Shown piece by piece: positions 56,486 to 64,000 of a DNA stretch of 64,000 nt. Location: positions 1,734,001 to 1,798,000 of the forward strand of contig NZ_CP030941.1 in assembly GCF_036621415.1 (NCBI RefSeq). The letters run 5' to 3'. Numbering within the stretch: the first letter of the stretch is position 1; every line of letters starts with the position of its first letter. The notes under the pieces are model-generated. The model made no database searches. It saw only the letters and a program-made list of their open reading frames with translations, and had not been told where the DNA came from. This stretch comes from Nitratireductor thuwali. Its GTDB lineage: Bacteria; Pseudomonadota; Alphaproteobacteria; Rhizobiales; Rhizobiaceae. The translations under genes were made by a program, and so were the position numbers.

Positions 56486-57675
56486 ATGTTCATCCCCTTC
56501 TTCCTCGAGCTGAAAGCCGCGCGCGTGCCCGTTTCGCTGCGCGAATATCTTTCGCTGCTGGAGGGGATGGAGGCCGATCTCGTCTCCTATGACGTCGAGG
56601 CGTTCTATTATCTGGCACGCGCCGCGATGGTGAAGGACGAGCGGTATATCGATCGTTTCGACCGGGTTTTCGCCCATGTCTTCCGTGGGGTCGAAGCCGT
56701 TTCCGGCGAAGGTGCCGTCGATGTGGCGGATCTGCCTGACGAGTGGCTGCGCAGGCTTGCCGAAAAGCATCTCTCCGAGGAGGAGAAGAAGCTGGTTGAA
56801 AGTCTCGGCGGCTTCGACAAGCTGATGGAGACGCTGAAAAAGCGGCTCGAAGAGCAGAAGGGCCGCCACCAGGGTGGCAGCAAATGGATCGGTACCGCCG
56901 GCACCTCGCCCTTCGGCGCTTATGGCTATAACCCCGAAGGTGTGCGCATTGGCCAGCACGAAAGCCGCCATCGCCGCGCGGTGAGGGTCTGGGACAAGCG
57001 CGAGTTCAGGAATTTCGACGACACCGTGGAGCTCGGCACCCGCAATATCAAGGTGGCGCTCAAGCGGCTGCGCCGCTGGGTGCGGGAGGGCGCTCACGAG
57101 GAATTCGACCTTCCAGGCACCATCCGCTCGACGGCCGAGCACGGCTATCTGGACGTGAAAACACGGCCCGAAAGGCGCAATGCGGTGAAGCTTTTGATGT
57201 TCTTCGATGTCGGCGGCTCCATGGACGACCATGTGAAGATCGTCGAGGAACTTTTCTCGGCCGCCCGGATGGAATTCCGCCACATGGAGTATTTCTACTT
57301 CCACAACTGCCTCTATGAAGGCGTGTGGAAAGACAATCGGCGCAGGCACGCGAAGTGCTGCCGACCTACGATGTGCTGCACCGATACGGGCCGGACTACA
57401 AGGTCATCTTCGTCGGGGATGCCTCCATGAGCCCCTACGAGCTCGCCTATCCCGGCGGCGCGGTCGAGCATTGGAACGAGGAGCCGGGCGCCCTCTGGCT
57501 GTCGCGCGTCGTCGAGCACTGGCCGCACGCCGTCTGGCTGAACCCGGTACGCGAGGCGCATTGGGGCTTTACCCATTCTGTTCGCATGATACGCGACATT
57601 TTCGGCGACCGCATGTTTCCGCTCACCCTGGCCGGGCTCGAGGCTGCAACGAAGGAACTGTCGCGCAGCCGTTGA
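56486..57675 (+). pseudogene. Frameshifted CoxE-like VWA-domain protein
   Basis: A MoxR-partner VWA protein split by a frameshift. The first frame (56486 to ~57350) starts MFIPFFLELKAARVPVSLREYL and contains the metal-site segment MFFDVGGSMDDHVKIVEELF. The reading then switches to the -1 frame: EVLPTYDVLHRYGPDYKVIFVGDASMSPYELAYPGGAVEH, ending at 57675. The switch lies near 57350-57353 and is explained by one lost base between CACGC and GAAGTG. Family-normal content on both sides; either broken or an assembly error. Confidence 0.85.
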
Positions 57676-57695
57676 GCGGCAACGGCGGAATGCAC

Positions 57696-58490
57696 CTACG
57701 CCACGCCGCGCTTGCCCACCTTCCGGTGATGGAGCGGCTTCTGCCCGACGCGCCGGATGTCGGGAGCAGCGCCCGCCGCCTCCCCGCCGAACACGATGTG
57801 CAGGAACTCGATCAGCCACTGCCTCAGATGCCGATCCCAGATATATCGCCCGCCCAGATGATCGCGGCCGGGCTGTGCGCCGGGCAACACGAAGCGGTGC
57901 GCGCCGCGCACCACCCACCGCTGCATCATCACGCGCGTGAGTTCCGCATGAAACTGCACGCCCCAGGCGTTCTCGCCATAGCGGAACGCCTGGTTGGGAT
58001 AGTGATCCGCGGTTGCAAGGAGCTTCGCGCCCTTTGGCAGCGAAAACCCCTCGCGATGGAATTGATAGACCATTTCCGGCCAGTGCATAAGTTGGCGGCC
58101 CTCGGTCGTAGCGCGGAGCGGATACCAGCCTATCTCCACCAGCCCGTCATCATGGCCCTTTACCTCGCCGCCAAGCTGGTTGACCAGCATCTGGGCGCCC
58201 AGGCAAATGCCGAGAAACGGCTTGTTCTCCTTGAGCGGAACGGAGATCCAGTCGGTCTCGCGCTGGACGAACTCGTCGCGGTCATTCGCGCTCATCGGCC
58301 CGCCGAACACGACGGCACCGGCGTGCTCTGCAAGCGTTTCCGGCAAGGGGTCTCCGAGGGGCGGCCGACGGATGTCGAGGGAAAAACCGGATGCCTCCAG
58401 CAACTGCCCCACCCGGCCCGGGCTCGACATTTCCTGGTGCAGGACGATCAGTATCCTGCCGCTATCACCCCCGCCACGACCGTCGGTCAT
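57696..58490 (-). CDS. Class I glutamine amidotransferase-like protein
   Basis: 264 residues of the GATase1 fold. The nucleophile Cys is in FLGICLGAQMLV and the catalytic His in WGVQFHAELT. Resembles GMP synthase N-terminal domains and stand-alone glutamine amidotransferases such as YfeJ/GuaA-like; no partner subunit here. The start overlaps the terB stop by 4 bases (ATGA), so it is coupled to the hem cluster. Confidence 0.9.
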   Translation of the reverse strand: MTDGRGGGDSGRILIVLHQEMSSPGRVGQLLEASGFSLDIRRPPLGDPLPETLAEHAGAVVFGGPMSANDRDEFVQRETDWISVPLKENKPFLGICLGAQMLVNQLGGEVKGHDDGLVEIGWYPLRATTEGRQLMHWPEMVYQFHREGFSLPKGAKLLATADHYPNQAFRYGENAWGVQFHAELTRVMMQRWVVRGAHRFVLPGAQPGRDHLGGRYIWDRHLRQWLIEFLHIVFGGEAAGAAPDIRRVGQKPLHHRKVGKRGVA

Positions 58491-58960
58491 TCCGCTCCCT
58501 TGCCGATCCCCGCGTTCTCCTGCACCCGCTGACGCATCAGCACCCGCGTCCTGGTATCGACGCCGATCAGTTCGGCGACGCGCCAGACGAGATTATCCTC
58601 AAGCTCGTGCAATTCGCCATCGGCAAAGACGATTTCCCACATCAGGCGCACGAACTCGCCCCGCGCCTCCTCGCCTAGGTGGCGCTTCAGCACGCTGGTG
58701 AAAACATAGAGGTCGACTGCATCGGCCTCCGCCTCCTCACCGGCCTTCAGCAGCGCCTTCAGCTCCGAACCGCTCACGCCATAGGTGCGCGAGAGCGTCT
58801 CCTTCAGCCGCTTCTTCTCGTTCTCGCTGCGCTCGCCGTCGGCGGCCATCACATGGATCAGCAACGCCGCCGCCGCCACCCTCGGATCGTCCGCATCGGG
58901 GCCGCGCGCAGCCTCGCCGGCGGGCAGGTCTTTCAGGAAAGCAAGGATACGCTCGAACAT
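58487..58960 (-). CDS. TerB-family tellurite-resistance domain protein
   Basis: ~157 residues, all-helical, of the TerB fold: HVMAADGERSENEKKRLKETLS and MWEIVFADGELHELEDNLVWRVAELIGV match the acidic repeat pattern. No signal peptide; role unknown. In alphaproteobacteria it is often found beside hemY-like genes. ATG 58960 is preferred over an upstream GTG (58978). Confidence 0.85.
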   Translation of the reverse strand: MFERILAFLKDLPAGEAARGPDADDPRVAAAALLIHVMAADGERSENEKKRLKETLSRTYGVSGSELKALLKAGEEAEADAVDLYVFTSVLKRHLGEEARGEFVRLMWEIVFADGELHELEDNLVWRVAELIGVDTRTRVLMRQRVQENAGIGKGAE

Positions 58961-59086
58961 CACGGGCTCAGGAATCACGATGGGAACAGGTTAGACCCGG
59001 CTTTTGCACATGCGAGGGCCGTTTGGAAAACAAATCGACCAAGTGCTCCATGGTTCCGCAAACCTGTTTCCCGGACGCAACACCGC

Positions 59087-60772
59087 TCAGAACAGCCGGA
59101 AGCGGGTGCCGTCCTTCTCATCCTCCTCGTCATCAACACCCGGATCGTCCGGCACCGGCGGCCGCAACCGCGCCTCGTCCCCCTCGGCCTCGGAAAGGCG
59201 CGCAAGTTCCTCGGTCGTTTTGTCGTTGCCGGCGGCGCTCCGTGAGGCAGGCGGGGCCGCCGGTTCTTTGCGCTTTCCAGCCGGGCCCGCGCGTTCCGCC
59301 GGGGTCGAGGGGTCCTCGGCTTTGCCGTTGACCGCGGTCTTCGGCGCAGCCTCCGGCTCTTCCGACACCGGTTCCACATCGATCGCCACCGTCTCTATGT
59401 CGGCAGCCTCCTCTTGCGGGCTGCGCTCGGACTGCAGTGCCGGCAGGGCGGCAAGCGCCTCCTCCGCCTCCACGACCTGACCCAGCCGCTCTACCGGTGC
59501 GCGCCACTCCACGGCATCGATGCGTCCGGTCACCGGCGAAACAGGCGCCCAGCGCTCCAGTGCCTGACCATCCGCCACCCAGGCGGAATCGCGCGGCGCA
59601 CGCACCGCCTTGGCCAGCCAGTGCCGCACGCGCCCCTGATCACCGGTCTCCGCCTCCTCTATGTCGGCCAGGAGGAGGAACGCGCCCTCGCGCGGCTGCA
59701 GCCTGACGGCCGCCTCCGCCGCCGCACGCGCTTCCTTGTATTCGCCGGCATCCAGCGCTGCCCGACCGACGGCCAGTTCGGATTCCACATTGTTGGGCCG
59801 AAGCTTCTTCAGCTTCTTCGCTCGCGCCAGCCGGTCATGGGTCGAATCGCCGGGCCGGGCATGCACATAGACGTCGGCCAGCTCGGGATGCGGCTGCTTC
59901 TTCCACACGGTCTCCAGCACTTTGGCGCCCTTGCGCAGATCGCCGAGCCGATAGAACGCCCGTGCCGCCGTCACGGCGGCAGGCACGAAGTCGGGCTGCA
60001 GCCGATGGGCCTCCGTCGCCGCAGTCTTCGCGCCGGTTGGATCGGTGTCAAGCATTTCCATGGCTTTGGCGGTTAGAAGCACGGCCCGGCGGCGGGCGAT
60101 GGCCTCGCGCTCAGCCTGCCTCGTCCCCTTCTGCGCCTCGACAAGCGCCAGTGCGCCCTGCCAGTCCCCTTCCTCGGCCCGTGCTTCCAGCGTGGCTTCG
60201 GCCGCCCACTGAAGCTGCGGCGCCTGGTGCGCGGCTTCCGAGGCATAGTGGCGGGCGGCTTCCCGTTCGCCCAGCCTTTCTGCCTCGAGATAAAGGCCGC
60301 GAAGGCCCACAAGTCGCGTCTCGGGATCGTCCGCCATGGCGGCGAACTTCTCGCGCGCCGCCTCGTGGTCGCCTTCCAGCAAGGCTGCCTGCGCGTCGAG
60401 CAGATGAATAAGCGGTTCCTGTTCAGCCGAGATGAGCTTTGAGGCCTGCTTGCCCATACGCCGGGCAAGGCCGCCGTCGCCCGCACCGGCGGCGATCATG
60501 CCGGTCGACAGCGCCTGATATCCCCGGTCCCTCCGGCGCACGCGAAAGTAGCGCGCGACGGCGTAGGGGCTATTCCAGATGCTCCGGATCAGCCACCAGA
60601 CGATCATCACTGCCGCCACGACGGCCACGACGAGGACCGCGGCGACCATCAGCGTCACCTCGTAGCGATATCCGCCGAAGGTGACGACAAGTTCGCCGGG
60701 CCTTTCGGCCAGCCAGGCAAAGCCGAGGCCGAGCAGGAAGACGACCGCGATATAGAACAGGACTCGAAACAT
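59087..60772 (-). CDS. hemY: HemY-like inner-membrane protein
   Basis: 561 residues of the HemY N-terminal family (not the Bacillus protoporphyrinogen oxidase). Two N-terminal transmembrane helices (~2-20 and ~40-62) with a WLAERPGELVVTFGGYRYE strand between, then a long TPR-type domain (~100-420), and an acidic low-complexity C-terminal tail. It is placed after hemC, hemD and the mitofilin-like gene. Thought to link to heme biosynthesis by location only. Confidence 0.9.
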   Translation of the reverse strand: MFRVLFYIAVVFLLGLGFAWLAERPGELVVTFGGYRYEVTLMVAAVLVVAVVAAVMIVWWLIRSIWNSPYAVARYFRVRRRDRGYQALSTGMIAAGAGDGGLARRMGKQASKLISAEQEPLIHLLDAQAALLEGDHEAAREKFAAMADDPETRLVGLRGLYLEAERLGEREAARHYASEAAHQAPQLQWAAEATLEARAEEGDWQGALALVEAQKGTRQAEREAIARRRAVLLTAKAMEMLDTDPTGAKTAATEAHRLQPDFVPAAVTAARAFYRLGDLRKGAKVLETVWKKQPHPELADVYVHARPGDSTHDRLARAKKLKKLRPNNVESELAVGRAALDAGEYKEARAAAEAAVRLQPREGAFLLLADIEEAETGDQGRVRHWLAKAVRAPRDSAWVADGQALERWAPVSPVTGRIDAVEWRAPVERLGQVVEAEEALAALPALQSERSPQEEAADIETVAIDVEPVSEEPEAAPKTAVNGKAEDPSTPAERAGPAGKRKEPAAPPASRSAAGNDKTTEELARLSEAEGDEARLRPPVPDDPGVDDEEDEKDGTRFRLF

Positions 60773-60782
60773 CAGCGCTTCC

Positions 60783-62210
60783 TCAAGCAGGCTTCAGCGC
60801 GCTGGAAAGCGCATTTTCTAGGATATCGTCTGCCGCCTGGCGCGCCCTCAGCTTTTCGGCGAACGGCGCGGCGGCTTCCTTGGCTTCCGGCGGCAGCGTC
60901 TCATATTCGGCCAGCGCCTTCTCAAGGTCGCCGGCCTGCACCGCCGCCTCCATCCGCGCGGCGATCGCTTCCGCGCTTTCGCCCTCCACCTCGCCGACCG
61001 GGCGCACCTCGATCGCCGAGCGCGCGCTCGCCATCAAGCGATCGAGGAGACCTGCCGAAGGGTCGGCTCCGCGGCCTTGGGCAGCGATGGCGGAGGCGAC
61101 TTCAGGCGCCTCCGCGGCCAGTTCTGCGCGGGTGGGAATACCGAATTCTGAGTAGGGCCGCAGCGGGTCGAGCTGCGAGGCATCGGGAGCCAGGGCTGAA
61201 TAGGTTTCAAGCTCGGAGGCATAGGGCTCGCCACGCTCGACGGCCGACCTTAGCGCGGAAGCCGCGACCACCAGCGCAAGCCTCGGCCCCTCGTCATCTG
61301 CGGCCACCTGCTCGGACAGCGATTCCAGCCGCTGCCCCAGCGTCTCGACGGCCGCATTATTGGCATCCGCCGTCTGCCGGATCTCTTCGAGCATGCCCTG
61401 CATCTGCGAGACACTTTGCTCAAGTCCGGCGACCTGTTCGGCGATTTCTCCGCCAGCATTGCCCTGCGCAGCGCTTGCGGACAGCACAGCAACCTGCTCT
61501 TCCATCTCCTCAAGCCGCATCTGCAGAGCCTGTAGGCCGCCATTCTCGCCAGCTTCGCCGGACGAAACGGTCTCGCGCAGGGAAGCGACCTCCGAGGCAA
61601 GCTGCTCGATGCGCTGCAGGGGCTGGGCCAGCGCCTCCTGAACGGCGCTGCCGTCGACGGCGCCCTGCGCCGGCGCAGCACGCAAATCCTCCAGATCCGC
61701 ACGCAGGGCGCTTACCTCCTGCTGCAGGCTTTCAGTCGCCGGATCCGGCGCTTCGTCCTCTGGACTCGGAACGGGCAGCACGTTCGCCCATTGCAGCCCG
61801 GCGGCGAGCACCAGCGCGATCACGCCGCCCGCCACGCCGGCCGCAAGCGCGCGACCCGCCCCGCCGGAAGGCGGTTCTGCGTTGGCGCGGGGCGGCGCGG
61901 TTGGCCCGCTGCCACCGGCGGATCCAGCAGCACGCGTTTCCTTGCTGGACGTGTCCTGCGGCTTTTCTGCGGGGCCGCGGCCGAATTTTCCCGGCTCGGC
62001 TTTGGTCGTCGGCTCGTCCCTTACATGGTTCTCCGACGCGGATTTGCCGTCGTCGGAGGCCCTTTCGGGTGCTTCGGTTTCCGCCGCCTGCTGCTTTCCG
62101 GGCGCGGTGTCGCCCGCGTCCTTATCCCGCTTGACCGCGTCCGGTTCCAGATCGATCGTCACCGGCTCCTTGGAGGATTTCGAATGACGGGTCCTCGGCG
62201 TTTTGACCAT
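60783..62210 (-). CDS. Mitofilin-like membrane protein (COG4223)
   Basis: 475 residues: acidic/proline-rich cytosolic N-terminus (~1-118), one transmembrane helix (~120-140, AAGVAGGVIALVLAAGLQW), a coiled coil (~155-315), and a C-terminal mitofilin-like helical domain (~335-475). Members of COG4223 are the alphaproteobacterial relatives of mitochondrial Mic60, and their position between hemD and hemY is conserved. The ATG at 62210 is chosen; longer readings have no ribosome site. Confidence 0.88.
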   Translation of the reverse strand: MVKTPRTRHSKSSKEPVTIDLEPDAVKRDKDAGDTAPGKQQAAETEAPERASDDGKSASENHVRDEPTTKAEPGKFGRGPAEKPQDTSSKETRAAGSAGGSGPTAPPRANAEPPSGGAGRALAAGVAGGVIALVLAAGLQWANVLPVPSPEDEAPDPATESLQQEVSALRADLEDLRAAPAQGAVDGSAVQEALAQPLQRIEQLASEVASLRETVSSGEAGENGGLQALQMRLEEMEEQVAVLSASAAQGNAGGEIAEQVAGLEQSVSQMQGMLEEIRQTADANNAAVETLGQRLESLSEQVAADDEGPRLALVVAASALRSAVERGEPYASELETYSALAPDASQLDPLRPYSEFGIPTRAELAAEAPEVASAIAAQGRGADPSAGLLDRLMASARSAIEVRPVGEVEGESAEAIAARMEAAVQAGDLEKALAEYETLPPEAKEAAAPFAEKLRARQAADDILENALSSALKPA

Positions 62211-62366
62211 CAGGCAGCTCCGCTGGAGTTTCGTGCGCACATTGGGCGGCGCTGCACCCTTCCTAGGACATGACCCCTCAAATGTGAAGGAAATGGTACC
62301 GCTTTCGGTTCCCTTCGAGCACCGCGCTTCATCTTCTTGTTTTCCGGTATCCGGCAATCGCGGGCG

Positions 62367-63080
62367 CTATCGCGAAACGTGGCTGCCCAACAGCGACAGC
62401 ATCGCATCCTCGTTCGGCTGGGGGGCGACGAGACAGGCTTCGCGCGGAACGGCGCCGAGCGCATCGGCAACGCGCTGCGCAATGCATATGAAACGGGTGC
62501 TTGCCGTTCTCCGCCCGATGGGCCCGTTCTGCGCCAGAAGGGAAGCCGCAAAACGCGAATGAACAAGCACGAAATCCGGCGGCCCTTCGTCCAACAGCCT
62601 TTCGACATCCGCCTCCGACAGCGGTTTCACGAGCGTGTCGTAAGTCTCGACAACAAGCGAACGGAGCCCGGCCGCCGACAATCCCGCCTCAAGCGCATCG
62701 CGCCGCACCCGGCCGGATAGGACCAGCACGCTGCCACCGCGCGGTGCCTTCTCCGCCAGGAGGCGGGCAAGGCCTGCCGCATCGCCAGGTTGCCCCGGCA
62801 TGACGTGCAGTCCGGCCTCCCGCGCCTGTTGCGCAGTTCTCCGGCCGACTGCGAACGCCGGCAGCCCATCCAGCCGGGCAAGCAGGTCCGCCGGCGCGTG
62901 GCGCACCGCATTGGCGCTGGTGATGGCCACGGCGTCGAAGCCGGGCAGGTCGGGAGCTTCCACCGGCAGCGTCCGTATCTCGGTCAGCGGCAGCACAAGA
63001 GGCTGATGGCCCAGCGCTTCCAGCCGCGCCGCCGTTTCCGAGGCACCCGGCTCAGGCCGCGTAACGAGGATCCGCGCCAC
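62367..63080 (-). CDS. hemD: Uroporphyrinogen-III synthase
   Basis: 237 residues. Cyclises hydroxymethylbilane to uroporphyrinogen III. The sequence is weakly conserved, as is usual for HemD, but opens ARILVTRPEPGASETAARL, has ITSANAVRHA and VLVLSGRVRRDALEAGL strands and lies directly after hemC. The start GTG at 63080 overlaps the hemC stop by one base (TAGTG); a TTG at 63089 lacks a ribosome site. Confidence 0.9.
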   Translation of the reverse strand: MARILVTRPEPGASETAARLEALGHQPLVLPLTEIRTLPVEAPDLPGFDAVAITSANAVRHAPADLLARLDGLPAFAVGRRTAQQAREAGLHVMPGQPGDAAGLARLLAEKAPRGGSVLVLSGRVRRDALEAGLSAAGLRSLVVETYDTLVKPLSEADVERLLDEGPPDFVLVHSRFAASLLAQNGPIGRRTASTRFICIAQRVADALGAVPREACLVAPQPNEDAMLSLLGSHVSR

Positions 63081-64000
63081 TAGTCCCAACTGTCGAAGAA
63101 TTGGGCGCCCGCCTTGTCGCGTATGCGCTTGCCGGCATCGGCACCGATCTCGGCCGCCTCCGCCGCCCTGCCTTCTCCGCCGATTTCATGGCTCAGGCGG
63201 CCGTCCGGCGTCAGGATTAGACCGGAAAAGGAAATGCGGCCACCTTCCACCTTCGCCAGACCAGCAATCGGCGTGCGGCATGAACCGTCGAGCACCGCCA
63301 GGAAGGCGCGTTCGCAGGTCAGTGCCGCGCCCGTTTCCTCGTGGTGGATGGCCTCCAGCATGGATCGGATGCGCCCGTCATCGGAACGGCTTTCGATACA
63401 GATCGCCCCCTGCCCGAGCGCCGGCGGGAAGATTTCCGGATCCATGATCGCGGTCGCGACGTGCTCCATCACCAGCCTCTTCAGGCCGGCAAGCGCCAAC
63501 AGCGTGCCGTCAGCAAGGCCCTCTTCCAGCTTCCTCAGCCGCGTCTGCACGTTGCCGCGGAACATGCCGACCTCCAGGTCGGGCCGCATGCGCAGCACCA
63601 GCGCCTGGCGGCGCAGCGACGAGGTGCCCAGCCTGGCGCCCTCGGGAAGTTCTCCGATTGCCTCGACCGAGCGCCCGATAAAGGCGTCCCGCACGTCCTC
63701 GCGCTCCAGGAAAGCCGTGATCTCCAGCCCTTCGGGCAGAACGGTCGGCATGTCCTTGGAGGAATGCACGGCCAGATCAATGCGGCCGTCGAGCAGCGCT
63801 TCCTCGATTTCCTTGGTGAAAAGCCCCTTGCCGCCAGCTTCCGACAACGGACGGTCCTGAATGCGGTCGCCCGATGTCGAGATGACGACGATCTCGAAAG
63901 CGTCTTCCGGCAGGCTGTGTGCCGCCATCAGCCGGGCGCGCGTTTCGGCCGCCTGGGCCTGCGCCAACAGGCTGCCCCGTGTACCGATGCGAATGAGATC
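63080..64000 (-). CDS. hemC: Porphobilinogen deaminase (partial)
   Basis: Polymerises four porphobilinogens to hydroxymethylbilane. ~306 residues lie in the window and the frame stays open to the edge, so only the first few codons are missing. The first visible residues [17 protein letters not shown] are the typical start; HSSKDMP holds the catalytic Asp region, and the dipyrromethane cofactor cysteine is in [10 protein letters not shown]. First gene of the hemC-hemD-mitofilin-hemY unit. Confidence 0.95.
   Translation of the reverse strand, partial: DLIRIGTRGSLLAQAQAAETRARLMAAHSLPEDAFEIVVISTSGDRIQDRPLSEAGGKGLFTKEIEEALLDGRIDLAVHSSKDMPTVLPEGLEITAFLEREDVRDAFIGRSVEAIGELPEGARLGTSSLRRQALVLRMRPDLEVGMFRGNVQTRLRKLEEGLADGTLLALAGLKRLVMEHVATAIMDPEIFPPALGQGAICIESRSDDGRIRSMLEAIHHEETGAALTCERAFLAVLDGSCRTPIAGLAKVEGGRISFSGLILTPDGRLSHEIGGEGRAAEAAEIGADAGKRIRDKAGAQFFDSWD

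Overview
This is a 64 kb stretch of high-GC chromosomal DNA from an alphaproteobacterium, most likely order Hyphomicrobiales (Rhizobiales) and resembling the Mesorhizobium/Chelativorans/Nitratireductor group. The evidence is the gene order ruvC-ruvA-ruvB-ybgC-tolQRAB-pal-cpoB-tilS-ftsH-glmM, the hemC-hemD-mitofilin-like-hemY cluster, Omp25/Omp31-type outer-membrane proteins, an RcdA (DUF1465) protein, a serC leader RNA, and CtrA-type TTAA-N7-TTAA boxes. The genus call is inference. Almost everything is core housekeeping. I see no prophage, CRISPR array, transposase or rRNA.

Layout. 1-3.1 kb: phosphate uptake operon pstS-pstC-pstA (pstA runs off the left edge) with a Pho-box candidate. 3.1-8.4 kb: a very large seven-PAS hybrid sensor kinase, a small glycine-zipper lipoprotein and tRNA-Glu(CTC). 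8.4-11.5 kb: VOC protein, a small membrane protein, an RluA-type pseudouridine synthase and rpoH. 11.5-18.8 kb: an acidic membrane protein, purA, a DMT exporter, and serC-serA with a serC leader RNA. 18.8-20.8 kb: two tandem Omp25-like barrels. 20.9-35.0 kb: the long glmM/ftsH/tilS/Tol-Pal/ruv block on the minus strand, interrupted between ruvA and ruvB by a translationally coupled VapB/VapC-type toxin-antitoxin pair. 35.1-39.3 kb: two TSUP permeases flanking rcdA and an acyl-CoA ligase. 39.4-47.4 kb: a ThiE-like protein, a Sel1-repeat protein, efp, a short palindromic repeat element, a SuhB-like phosphatase, a frameshifted epimerase, a MotA-like/MotB-like pair and an M32 carboxypeptidase. 47.4-54.7 kb: exported RidA, ABC exporter, rpmE, SelW-like protein, yebC, an exported metallo-hydrolase, TerC, a YmdB phosphodiesterase and 5-FTHF cyclo-ligase, followed by a probable 6S RNA. 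55-57.7 kb: MoxR ATPase, GNAT and a frameshifted CoxE/VWA protein. 57.7-64 kb: amidotransferase, TerB, hemY, mitofilin-like, hemD and hemC (hemC runs off the right edge).

How it fits together. The central block serves the cell envelope and division: peptidoglycan precursor supply (glmM), membrane proteolysis (ftsH), envelope constriction (Tol-Pal) and outer-membrane barrels. CtrA-like boxes lie upstream of rcdA, both omp genes and possibly glmM, which would tie this block to the cell-cycle regulator CtrA. Two conserved genes (43.05 kb and 57.35 kb) each carry an apparent single-base deletion. Because both look otherwise intact, assembly error is as likely as true pseudogenization. I found no convincing wholly new system. 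The most interesting leads are the CtrA-box cluster, the toxin-antitoxin pair spliced into the ruv operon, the serC leader and 6S candidates, and the MotA/MotB-like plus M32 peptidase cluster.
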